From CAZKUR01 sp964556005 (lineage in GTDB: Bacteria > Bacteroidota > Ignavibacteria > Ignavibacteriales > Ignavibacteriaceae): 49,561 nucleotides of DNA. Shown here in pieces: positions 42,182 through 49,561 of the stretch. Position 1 is the stretch's first letter. Each line of letters opens with the position of its first letter. The position numbers and the translations under genes are program-made. The notes under the pieces were generated by a model. That model saw only the letters and a list, made by a program, of their open reading frames with translations, had not been told where the DNA came from and made no database searches. Location of the stretch: positions 1 through 49,561 of the forward strand of contig CAZKUR010000024.1 in assembly GCA_964556005.1 (NCBI GenBank), written 5' to 3'.

Positions 42182-43361
42182 AACCGTTACTCCTGTTCTG
42201 AAAAAATTCCAATACCGGCCCTCCCATCCCGCCGATATTTCCCATGGAAACAACCGAAGATTTATCCTTTGTGCGGGATAAAATATTTTCAAATACAATC
42301 GAAGGCTCTGTCCATCCTATATTTATAATTCTATTTCTTTCAAAGCCGTAAGAGATTGTCATCTTCCGGACAAATTCCGTTGCTTGACCGATTAAGACTA
42401 AATAATCTGCATCGTTGTGAATTTCCTTCCCGACCATTTCCGCTAACTGGCGTGAGCGGTCCATTCGATCCTGACGTGTATTCAATAAAACAATTTTTGT
42501 CCCTTCAAGTCCTATTTCATCTCTCAGCATTTTCCAGATCATCAATGTCGATTGAGGATCGTTAGCAGCAAATGCGCTGTAAAAAGTGATTGTTTTATTA
42601 TATGTCTCTATCTTAAAGCGTTTCAGTACGCCTTCATCCGGTAGCGCTTTATACATTCCTTTAAGTGCGACACTTCGATTGACACCAGCGTGCTCACATA
42701 CTGCGAGGGCCAATGCTACATTTTCCTTATGCTCAATGTAGCTGAAGCTGTTCATTTCCTCATCGCTTACCGAAGATGCATCGGCAATGTGCATTACTGC
42801 TTTTTTTTGATCTGCAATTTTTTTAAGAACATGAGGAACATAAGTTTCGGAAGTAAAAAAATGCCGGTTCTTTGGAATTGTCTCACCAAGAACGTTTGCA
42901 ATTTCAGGAAGCGAGTAGCCCATAACATCCACATGATCGAGCCTTACATTTGTAAGAACCCCTATTGTTGCATGTATCATTTTATTTTCGGTGATTCTCT
43001 GGTACTGCTGTTCAAGCGCCATACATTCAATTACTAATGCTTGCGCTTTTTTTTCGGCTGCGAATTTAACGATTTTCAACTGCTCGATTATGTTTGCTTC
43101 GGCTTTCCTAAATACTACGGTTTCTTCTCCGTTTTCAAGAACTAATCTCGGGTATGAGCCTGTCACTTTTGTAATTGTCTTGATACCGCCTTCCCTTAAA
43201 CCTGCCCCGATTAATCTTGTTACACTTGATTTTCCTCTGGTACCGTTTATATGAATTCTAACGGGGATTGAATAAATTCTTTTTTGATGAATAAAGTATT
43301 CCGACATCCCTAAAATTAGAACTGCAATAAATAACACAAGTAAGAGAGTAAAAGTATACAT
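42174..43361 (-). CDS. pgsB: Poly-gamma-glutamate synthase PgsB/CapB
   Basis: 395 aa. An N-terminal membrane helix (about 4-19) is followed by a Mur-ligase-like amide ligase domain with the ATP loop HINGTRGKSSVTRLIGAGLR (37-56). VIECMALEQQYQRITENKMI, NVRLDHVDVMGYSLPEIANV and LNTRQDRMDRSRQ follow in the order expected for PgsB. It adenylates or phosphorylates a growing gamma-glutamyl chain and adds glutamate at the cytoplasmic face. First gene of the six-gene run. No PgsA/CapA or PgsE homologue is present, which suggests the polymer is handled differently from the Bacillus capsule. Confidence 0.93.
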   Translation of the reverse strand: MYTFTLLLVLFIAVLILGMSEYFIHQKRIYSIPVRIHINGTRGKSSVTRLIGAGLREGGIKTITKVTGSYPRLVLENGEETVVFRKAEANIIEQLKIVKFAAEKKAQALVIECMALEQQYQRITENKMIHATIGVLTNVRLDHVDVMGYSLPEIANVLGETIPKNRHFFTSETYVPHVLKKIADQKKAVMHIADASSVSDEEMNSFSYIEHKENVALALAVCEHAGVNRSVALKGMYKALPDEGVLKRFKIETYNKTITFYSAFAANDPQSTLMIWKMLRDEIGLEGTKIVLLNTRQDRMDRSRQLAEMVGKEIHNDADYLVLIGQATEFVRKMTISYGFERNRIINIGWTEPSIVFENILSRTKDKSSVVSMGNIGGMGGPVLEFFQNRSNGYD

Positions 43362-43392
43362 AACAACTTTAACTGAATTTTATGAAATAAGT

Positions 43393-43529
43393 GGCTGACC
43401 AAAAAAAAGAGAAATTGTCATTGCGAATTTATCTACCAAAGGTAGACGAGTCTTCGAGTGAAGTCTGCTATGCCCGTCAAAGACGAGGTCTCGTCGACCC
43501 GACCAGGTCGACAGACTTTTTGGTCAGCC
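43393..43529. mobile_element. Deletion derivative of the nested inverted-repeat element (137 bp)
   Basis: Outer ends GGCTGACCAAAAA (43393-43405) and TTTTTGGTCAGCC (43517-43529) are perfect 13-base inverted repeats. Its right third, reverse-complemented, reads AAAAAGTCTGTCGACCTGGT then CGGGTCGACGAGACC, matching 9886-9920 of the 9.9 kb copy; the inner end GTCATTGCGAAT is present near 43418. The other inner end and much of the middle are missing. So the two copies are in opposite orientation and this one is a shortened form. Confidence 0.65.
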
Positions 43530-43545
43530 TCTCACTTCGCAATAG

Positions 43546-46500
43546 TTATTTAAGCAATATCATCTTTTTAACATCGACAAAATTATTCGACTGCAAACGG
43601 CAGAAGTAAACACCGGAACTTACTTTACTTCCTAAATTATTCGTTCCATCCCAGGTTACCGTAAACCGGCCTGCAGGTTTACTATCATTAACCAACGTTT
43701 TTATCAACTGTGCATTAATATTGTAAATAAAAATCGTTACATGCCCTGCCCTTGGAATAGAATAGCGAATCGTTGTAGATGGATTAAACGGATTCGGGAA
43801 ATTTTGTTCGAGCGAATAATCTGAAGGAAGAATGCTGCTTCTGTTATGTCCGTTATCAACATAAACTACTTTCGGAGCTGCAGTGGTAAATTTTATCGCT
43901 ATATTATTAACCAATTCATTAGCAGTTGAATCATAACTCTCATTATATAAATATTGCAAAGCAATAGTTTCGGTACTGTCTTCAATTCCGATAGTACAGC
44001 TTCCCGGCTCTTCAACCTGTTTATATTGAAATATTATCTCACCGTCCCCTGTAGGTGTTTGATAAAAAGCAGGATCTCTAAGAATAATCTGGAAAGTTTC
44101 TATATCCGAAGTATCGGAAAAATGCGGCACTTTCGACCATTCAACAATGAAGCTGTGGTTTTCAGTATCGGTGTAATACAGCAGTTTTCCGTAATTACGC
44201 GCTTGATTTGAAAACAGATCATCCCAAAATGCAGTGCACATATTTAGAATTCCGTCCTGACTTGGTAAAGGATGATTTTGAGATTTTGTTAAAGTATCAC
44301 CGCCGAAAGCAATCCATCCGTCGCCGTTTATTCCAATATTGGAAAAATCCTTTCCATAATATTTAAAAGTAAAAGGAAGATTTACAATTTTCCTGTAATA
44401 ATTCATATTTCCCGGTTTTTGTATTTCGGTTCCGATTCCTTCCAGCTCTTTCCAGTTAAATTCAGGGCGCTGATCCCAAAGAACGTCATTACTTGAGTAT
44501 GCATAATAGCCGTGCAGATCCGGCCCGGTTGGATCGAATACGGACGGCATAGAGACAGGCAGAGTTACCGAATCTATTTTAGAATAAGGATATAATCCGT
44601 TCTGTGTTGAAAGCTTTAAAGTAAATACGGCATTATATTTTTGTGGGCAATCTTCACTAACGGTTACCGTATAAGTATCGGAATCATTTACCAAATTTGT
44701 GTCAGGTTCAATTGTTCCGAATTCTGCGGTTGAATCGAGTACTGTCATATAAGGATCATTAGTGCTGAGTATACCTACCACATCCGGTGCAATATCATCG
44801 CCTTTATTTACAATCTTGAATTTTATTTTTACTGTTTCACCGGGATCCATCCTGTAATTGTGATAAATACTCCCATCGTCATCAATAAAAAATTCATCGC
44901 TTTTTAACTTACATCCGTGTACCTTTAAATTAATATTATAATCCCATGATGAAGTTGTACAACCGACATGGAGATTAAATGGAATTACATAACCGACAGG
45001 GCATCCTGGATTAACAAAAAATCCAAACGACGAACCGGTTACGGAATCATTCGGTACAATATCTCCGAAACTTACCGAGTCGGTAGTAATCTGAACATTT
45101 GTTACCGAATCGGGAACCGAAAGGATAGCGTAGACATCATGGGATGTGATCGTTCCCCAGTTCTTAAGAGAAATAATCATCGTGCCATTTTCGTTAGGGT
45201 CAATTAGACCGTCACCGTTTCCGTCAATATCTGTTACGGCGGGCTGGCCGTTAAGAGTTATGTTTTCCGTGCCTATTGAAACCTGTATTGTTTTTTCATT
45301 TGGGATAACATTTTCACCACAAACCGTAAGAGAGAGTGTGCCTGCTGAATCGCAAGAAACATCCAGGTTGGCTTTTCCGCTATAATCTGTTGTGTCGATT
45401 GCATAAACATTTTTCCCTGAAATACATATTCTTGCATTAGGTATGGGCAAACCGGTTACGGAATCTGTAACAGTTACATTCACCTGGTTATAACCTACAT
45501 AAATTTGGCTGGGGTTCGATACCAAAACCTTATTCGGGATATTCTTCCATATATGTATACTCGGATCACCAAGGATGCAATAAATTTTATAATGGTATTC
45601 TACATAATAAACTCCGCCCAATTGCTGATACATATATAATTTTCCTCTAAGGAGCGCTTCTCCCGGGCTGTCCAATCCCTCCTGGAACATACCAATGTAA
45701 ATACCTCTATCAATATTATTGTTGTACTCGGTATGGGTATTTGAAGTCGGCCCAATAAAAGCGCATCCGCCTTTAGGCGGCGATCCCAGCGAACCCATTT
45801 CAATCCATTCTTCACCGAAACATTGCTCGCTGGCATCGAACATAGCCACTCCGCAGCCGATGCTCGTTACAAAAGTCAGCTTATTGGAATTATTCAAGCT
45901 GCTTACATCGGAAGTTTCAAACTGGTAGCAATTTGCCCACCAGCCGTAATACCAGCCTTCACCGCGGTAATTTAGAAAACTTCTTCCGCTGTTTATTGCA
46001 GAAATAACATCATTCAAATCATAGGGACACCCGCTTGGATAGCGGCTCATCATAGTATCCACAGAAATAAAACCGCCGTTGTTCATCATCTTCTCTGCGG
46101 TAAATCTTTTTGTTTCAACCTGCGATAGATATTCGTTGTTGGAACAGACGGTAGCTTTCTTGTACCAGTCCCCTGAAGCAGCGGAAGGTTTTTCATAGCT
46201 AAGAAATTTACTAACCATAACCTGCAGCCGGTATTCTCCACCGGTGCCGTGGTTGGTAAATCTGCCGATCATCATTTCGGGAAAGTAATCGTTTCCTTCA
46301 AGCTCAACGAAGTAATCCTCATTGGCAAAGGTCCATCCATCCATTGTCACGGTTTTTCTTGGAGCACAGCCGTTTACCGTGCCGTAATCTCCAACTATCA
46401 GTACATGCGTTGGCGGCTGCGGCGAGTTGTTGTAAACACTTAGAATATAATTTTTAATTGGTTCAGGGTTGCTGTAATTCGCTCCTATGTCACTGAATTT

Positions 46501-47340
46501 CGTGACAACTATTTCCGTTCCCGATTTATTTTTCCAATCGGCGTACGGCTGAAATTCATCTACATACATATCAGGCATAATGCACAACATAATATCATGC
46601 CCTTCAACTCTTCCGCCGTAGCGTTCATTAAGAACCTGGTTATAATTAAAAATAAAACTCCTGTATATTTTGTTGAAGGAAGGAGTTATTACTCTCTTGA
46701 GAGTTAGTTTCGGATTTATACCGTTTCCCGCCCCGTAGCTTACGCGAACAGTTATAGATGAGACAGCTTCAATTTCTTTTTTTGCCGGCAAATATCTTAT
46801 CGGGAAAATCGAAATGCGGGCAATACGAAAATCACGAAAGACTACCGGGTCTTCTGCTATTACAAATTCATGCGGATAAATGTTTTGTGAGTTGTAAAAT
46901 CCTGAATTTTCTACGTAAGGGCTTTCAGGTTTGCCTTCCATCCAGCTTTTTCTTGCCGGAGGAACAACAACTCCCTTATATGTTTGTACAGCGCTTTTCT
47001 CAATGACTTCAACATTTACAGTTCCCATATCAGGAATAGCGAGAATTTTAGCAATGTAGGGAATTTCAGGCATGCCTTCTTCAACTGTAATTCCTTCATC
47101 TCCGATGCTGATTGAATTATAAGTTTTTCCGTTTGCAGTGAATTCCTTTAAACTGTAGCCGGGCAGATCGACTTTAATGATTGCACCGTTAAGATCGCTG
47201 CTGATTAATTGTACGCGTGGTTTTGAGCCGGGTTGAGAAAAACGATCAAGAGATACCCAACCTGCCCCGGATTGAGCAAAGCAAAATGAATTTATGAGAA
47301 TGAATAACAATGTACCGGATAGTAATTTTTTATGTCCCAT
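43546..47340 (-). CDS. Large secreted C25 (gingipain-type) peptidase family protein with T9SS sorting domain
   Basis: 1264 aa. Signal peptide about 1-23 (SFCFAQ). Residues ~30-230 resemble the C25 propeptide (GMPEIPYIAKILAIPDMGTV). The peptidase domain runs ~240-610: PTHVLIVGDYG, YFPEMMIGRFTN (Arg360) and, in the active-site area, FLNYRGEGWYYGWWANCYQF followed by FVTSIGCGVAMFD. Cys496 fits the catalytic cysteine; the usual G-H-G histidine position is E461 (RGEG). Ig-like and CARDB-like domains follow, then NFPNPFNPSTTIRYS and a terminal KKMILLK sorting domain. It is predicted to be exported by T9SS to the surface. A strong GAGGGAG ribosome binding site precedes ATG 47340. Activity is uncertain given the Glu. 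Confidence 0.82.
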   Translation of the reverse strand: MGHKKLLSGTLLFILINSFCFAQSGAGWVSLDRFSQPGSKPRVQLISSDLNGAIIKVDLPGYSLKEFTANGKTYNSISIGDEGITVEEGMPEIPYIAKILAIPDMGTVNVEVIEKSAVQTYKGVVVPPARKSWMEGKPESPYVENSGFYNSQNIYPHEFVIAEDPVVFRDFRIARISIFPIRYLPAKKEIEAVSSITVRVSYGAGNGINPKLTLKRVITPSFNKIYRSFIFNYNQVLNERYGGRVEGHDIMLCIMPDMYVDEFQPYADWKNKSGTEIVVTKFSDIGANYSNPEPIKNYILSVYNNSPQPPTHVLIVGDYGTVNGCAPRKTVTMDGWTFANEDYFVELEGNDYFPEMMIGRFTNHGTGGEYRLQVMVSKFLSYEKPSAASGDWYKKATVCSNNEYLSQVETKRFTAEKMMNNGGFISVDTMMSRYPSGCPYDLNDVISAINSGRSFLNYRGEGWYYGWWANCYQFETSDVSSLNNSNKLTFVTSIGCGVAMFDASEQCFGEEWIEMGSLGSPPKGGCAFIGPTSNTHTEYNNNIDRGIYIGMFQEGLDSPGEALLRGKLYMYQQLGGVYYVEYHYKIYCILGDPSIHIWKNIPNKVLVSNPSQIYVGYNQVNVTVTDSVTGLPIPNARICISGKNVYAIDTTDYSGKANLDVSCDSAGTLSLTVCGENVIPNEKTIQVSIGTENITLNGQPAVTDIDGNGDGLIDPNENGTMIISLKNWGTITSHDVYAILSVPDSVTNVQITTDSVSFGDIVPNDSVTGSSFGFFVNPGCPVGYVIPFNLHVGCTTSSWDYNINLKVHGCKLKSDEFFIDDDGSIYHNYRMDPGETVKIKFKIVNKGDDIAPDVVGILSTNDPYMTVLDSTAEFGTIEPDTNLVNDSDTYTVTVSEDCPQKYNAVFTLKLSTQNGLYPYSKIDSVTLPVSMPSVFDPTGPDLHGYYAYSSNDVLWDQRPEFNWKELEGIGTEIQKPGNMNYYRKIVNLPFTFKYYGKDFSNIGINGDGWIAFGGDTLTKSQNHPLPSQDGILNMCTAFWDDLFSNQARNYGKLLYYTDTENHSFIVEWSKVPHFSDTSDIETFQIILRDPAFYQTPTGDGEIIFQYKQVEEPGSCTIGIEDSTETIALQYLYNESYDSTANELVNNIAIKFTTAAPKVVYVDNGHNRSSILPSDYSLEQNFPNPFNPSTTIRYSIPRAGHVTIFIYNINAQLIKTLVNDSKPAGRFTVTWDGTNNLGSKVSSGVYFCRLQSNNFVDVKKMILLK

Positions 47341-47973
47341 TTGTCTCCCTCTTTAATAAACTTCAGGTTATAAAAAATTATATAACAGACAGTTTAAAGC
47401 CGTTTATATATTTTCGAAAAAAACTTTCGGTGAACACGAAATGATTGTAGGGCAGGAGAAGCGGAATTTGGCAGGTTAGCCGCCGGCATACACCAAGAGC
47501 TGAATAACCAAACAAATTTTTCTATAGTATATCTATAAATCCCTTTTAAAGAATATATGCTATTACCGTATTTGTTTAATTCGATACGGTTTAACGCAAT
47601 AGAATAAAGGACCAATATTTAACTCCCCTGGCCTATAATATTTAACGATGAAAATTAAAGATTATAAAAATTATATCAAACATTTTAGCAGTATATATTT
47701 TAAATAATTTAAAAAATAATCTATACATAAAAACGATGAAATTAGGCTAACCGGTAAGTTGTAACATATAATAATAAAGTCTTCTCAACACACAAATCTG
47801 CCGGAATAAAAATGATATTTTTAAAAACTCAATTGCTGCTCTCAAATCACATTTTATTATTAAATTTTTTTATAACGAATCATATCTTATTATGCGGCAT
47901 CATATTTTAAAAAATATAATTGTTAAATTAAAAACATCAGTTTTAAAAAAGCTTTTCAAAAAGGAGAAATAAA
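47341..47973. other. AT-rich intergenic region between divergent genes
   Basis: About 630 bases with no convincing gene. A 73-codon frame at 47394-47615 on the minus strand has no ribosome binding site or recognisable motif and composition typical of chance. No repeat of the dispersed family and no RNA gene seen. Confidence 0.5.
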
Positions 47974-48516
47974 ATGCACGAGCGCCGGTATAACGGTGGA
48001 ATTGACAGATTAAGAACACCGGAGAGAATCGCACTTCTTGAAGTCAGCAAGGTAGTTGAATTAAGCATTGAAAATTTAAATATTCAAAACGTACTCGATG
48101 TGGGTACAGGATCCGGTCTGTTTGCCGAAGAATTTGCACAACGCGGTATGGAGGTTTCAGGGATTGATGCTTCGGATGAAATGGTAGAGGCTGCAAAAAG
48201 ACATGTGCCGAATGGCCGGTTTGAAAAAGCCGTCTTAGAGAAGCTTCCTTTTCCTGATGATTCATTCGACCTGATATTTTTAGGAGTTGTGCTTCATGAA
48301 TCTGATGATTTGAACCAAGCATTAAAAGAAGTTCATCGCGTCGCAAAGAAAAGAGCGGCAATACTCGAATGGCCTTATACGCAAGCAGAATATGGTCCGC
48401 CGCTGGAGCATAGGATAAAGCCAGAATTATTTAACTCCCTAATAATGCAGAATGGTTTTAAAAGTTATGATAAAATTTCGCTTGAGAATCTTGTACTATA
48501 CTTATTGAATCCATAG
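47974..48516 (+). CDS. Class I SAM-dependent methyltransferase
   Basis: 180 aa. UbiE/COQ5-type Rossmann methyltransferase: motif I VLDVGTGSGLFAEEFAQRG, motif II VSGIDASDEMVEAAKRHV, then LPFPDDSFDLIFLGVVLHES and a partial motif III (AAILEWPYT). The N-terminal MHERRYNGGIDRLRTPER is a short lead. The C-terminal end (LLNP) is short for the fold, so it is a minimal domain. The acceptor is unknown. A strong AAAAAGGAGAAATAAA ribosome binding site supports ATG 47974. No co-directional neighbour is close. Confidence 0.8.
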   Translation: MHERRYNGGIDRLRTPERIALLEVSKVVELSIENLNIQNVLDVGTGSGLFAEEFAQRGMEVSGIDASDEMVEAAKRHVPNGRFEKAVLEKLPFPDDSFDLIFLGVVLHESDDLNQALKEVHRVAKKRAAILEWPYTQAEYGPPLEHRIKPELFNSLIMQNGFKSYDKISLENLVLYLLNP

Positions 48517-48602
48517 GATATTTCAACCGGGACTGCCGCGGTCGTACCGTGGCAGCACTTATTTAACTTGTATCATCACGTTTTCGTCATGATAATGCAG
48601 AG

Positions 48603-48817
48603 TTACAGATCTCTTTTTCTTTGATGATTCTTTCAAACTTGATACAGCCGTTCGGTAAAACCACATTCGTTTTCAAAATCTTTTCCAAGCTTTCTTAGCA
48701 ATTGATCTAAAAGATAATTGGTTTGGTGAATATGCAAACCATAGTGTTTATCGGGATTTCGTTTGGTCGTTTTTCAATAAAAGCCTTAATGACTTTATAA
48801 TGAAATATTACTTTTAT
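48603..48817 (-). pseudogene. Remnant of a four-helix-bundle-type gene
   Basis: The minus strand from 48817 reads HYKVIKAFIEKRPNEIPINT then MVCI, and after a single-base deletion near 48750 continues in the other frame as HQTNYLLDQLLRKLGKDFEN followed by ECGFTERLYQV, a TGA, then KNHQRKRDL and TAA (48603-48605). This is the C-terminal pattern of bacterial four-helix-bundle suffix proteins, usually ICLIHQANYLLD...DF..EGG..ER. The TGA can be explained by CGA to TGA. At least a frameshift and a nonsense change have occurred and the N-terminal part is missing. Boundaries are approximate. Confidence 0.55.
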
Positions 48818-48878
48818 TTAAGTATGTACATGATAAGAATTTTTCACTCAGTTTATTAAATTTTGAAAAGCGCTGCGA

Positions 48879-49427
48879 TTAGAATACACTCTCCAAACAA
48901 AAGCACGTCAACTCACCAACTTTATCCCATTCCTTGCACACTTCCGGATTTCTGCAATTAACGCATAATGTGTTTAGCTCTTCTATAGATTTTCCCAGTG
49001 TTCCTTTTGCTGAATGTAATTCGTATAGTTCTTTAAGATATTTTCCTGCAACAAGACGGTGAAGACTATCTTTCTTTTTTAGTCCAAGCCATTCGAATAT
49101 TCCTCTATCGTTTCGGGAAGTGTTGCATGTTTTACATGACAATACAAGATTATCTGCAGAGTCCGAACCGCCTCTTGCTTTTGGAATTAAGTGGTCCGTT
49201 TGTAAATCCGTAGTTGAACCGCAAAAGACGCATTCCTTCGGCAATTCCTGTTCACGCTGCCATTCCCTGATTGTGCCGGACATTGTAATTGCACCGTTTT
49301 TTAATTCTTTAAATTTATTTGTAATAAAGCCGTACTGAAGCTGTCCCTTAAAAGCAGAACGCGACATAAGTTTTGCATACTCGTAATAAATTTCTTCACG
49401 GATTGTTTTTACGTATTTGGGCGGCAT
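48879..49427 (-). CDS. HNH endonuclease family protein
   Basis: 182 aa. Zinc-ribbon HNH core: Cys66 and Cys69 (ECVFCG), DH at 78-79 in TDHLIPKARGGSDSADNLV with His79, Asn93, and Cys98 and Cys101 (LSCKTCNTSRNDRG). N-terminal residues 1-60 form a helical region (YVKTIREEIYYEYAKLMSRS) and a C-terminal Cys cluster (LCVNCRNPEVC... at 155-164 and 175-177) may bind a second zinc. Its start overlaps by 19 bases the stop of the gene upstream, a UvrD-like helicase fragment. It therefore probably works with that protein, possibly in a defence or repair module. Confidence 0.8.
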   Translation of the reverse strand: MPPKYVKTIREEIYYEYAKLMSRSAFKGQLQYGFITNKFKELKNGAITMSGTIREWQREQELPKECVFCGSTTDLQTDHLIPKARGGSDSADNLVLSCKTCNTSRNDRGIFEWLGLKKKDSLHRLVAGKYLKELYELHSAKGTLGKSIEELNTLCVNCRNPEVCKEWDKVGELTCFCLESVF

Positions 49428-49561
49428 AATATTTCCAATAATTCAAGTTTTTGTTTTAATTCATCATCTATTTCCTCCAAACAAGCAATACATAACATAT
49501 CTCTTGCTCGACTAAAAGCTACATATCCAAGTCGATAATCGTCATCAATTTCGGAATTGGC
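49409..49561 (-). CDS. C-terminal fragment of a UvrD/Rep-like helicase domain protein
   Basis: Only 50 residues are inside the window, ending at TAA 49409-49411. They contain RLGYVAFSRARDMLCIAC, which matches helicase motif VI of superfamily 1 UvrD/Rep enzymes (Y-V-A-x-S/T-R-A-R/K...L). The remaining N-terminal part lies beyond the window. The stop is read through the start of the HNH gene (19-base overlap), so they are translationally coupled. The full domain set (for example a nuclease or ATPase N-terminal part) cannot be seen, so the type is open. Confidence 0.65.
   Translation of the reverse strand, partial: ANSEIDDDYRLGYVAFSRARDMLCIACLEEIDDELKQKLELLEILCRPNT

Noticed and set aside
41729..42298. 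Longer pgsC starting at 42298
   Set aside because: The first 39 codons lie inside pgsB and do not resemble PgsC; the start at 42181 gives the family length and start sequence.
43391..43609. 72-codon frame on the plus strand
   Set aside because: It is made of the inverted-repeat element and the antisense end of the peptidase gene; no coding signal.
47394..47615. 73-codon minus-strand frame in the intergenic region
   Set aside because: No ribosome binding site and no protein-like pattern in a very AT-rich stretch.
1..49561. tRNA or rRNA genes
   Set aside because: I saw no cloverleaf or conserved rRNA block while reading; a covariance search would settle it.

Overview
The window looks like part of a scaffold from an uncultured, Gram-negative, AT-rich member of the Ignavibacteria (Bacteroidota/Chlorobi group). 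Three exported proteins end in the type IX secretion (T9SS) sorting signature of that lineage (QNYPNPFNP or QNFPNPFNP, then a C-terminus ending KKMVMMK or similar). There are also a PorV-like outer-membrane protein, two TonB-dependent receptors and many signal peptides. A 100-base run of N at 7996-8095 marks a scaffold join. I see no rRNA, tRNA or CRISPR array.

Layout. 1-6.3 kb: tail of a PlsC-type acyltransferase, a GHL10-like glycosidase, a PorV-like barrel, a small zinc-ribbon protein, bacterioferritin, and a T9SS cargo with two DUF1566 domains. 6.9-13.5 kb: housekeeping and accessory genes (bshA cut by the gap, an m5C RNA methyltransferase, an ArsC-like protein lacking its cysteine, a cysteine-synthase-family enzyme, a GNAT protein, a decayed DUF1569 gene, a DUF6155-like protein). 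13.6-25 kb: a membrane redox fusion (permuted flavin/NAD module plus NosR-like iron-sulfur module), a GH63 glucosidase, rpiA, two single-helix micro-proteins, a TonB receptor with a T9SS sialidase-like protein, and trmB. 25-32.8 kb: a second TonB receptor, alr, two unknown proteins, two tandem YHS proteins (one methionine-rich) and a PP2C/SpoIIE phosphatase. 33-34.6 kb: an overlapping type II restriction-modification pair. 34.8-37.3 kb: an acyltransferase-like membrane protein and a lipoprotein of three repeats.

37.3-43.4 kb holds the most coherent system: six close-packed minus-strand genes, pgsB-pgsC-pgsW followed by an exported internally duplicated protein, an outer-membrane beta-barrel and an LVIVD-repeat lipoprotein. 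I read it as a poly-gamma-glutamate (or similar) synthesis machine extended to the outer membrane. 43.5-47.3 kb encodes a very large T9SS cargo of the C25 (gingipain) family whose usual catalytic histidine position appears to be Glu. The window ends with a methyltransferase, a broken four-helix-bundle gene, and an HNH nuclease overlapping the tail of a UvrD-like helicase, a possible defence module cut by the edge.

Between genes lies a family of short non-coding elements with nested inverted repeats (outer GGYGACCAAAAAG-like or GGCTGACCAAAAA, inner GTCATTRCGA), seen complete at 9.9 kb, as a deletion form at 43.4 kb, as the inner unit at 27.7 kb and as fragments near 6.4 kb. It behaves like a MITE or REP family. 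All family calls come from reading motifs; no database search was run.
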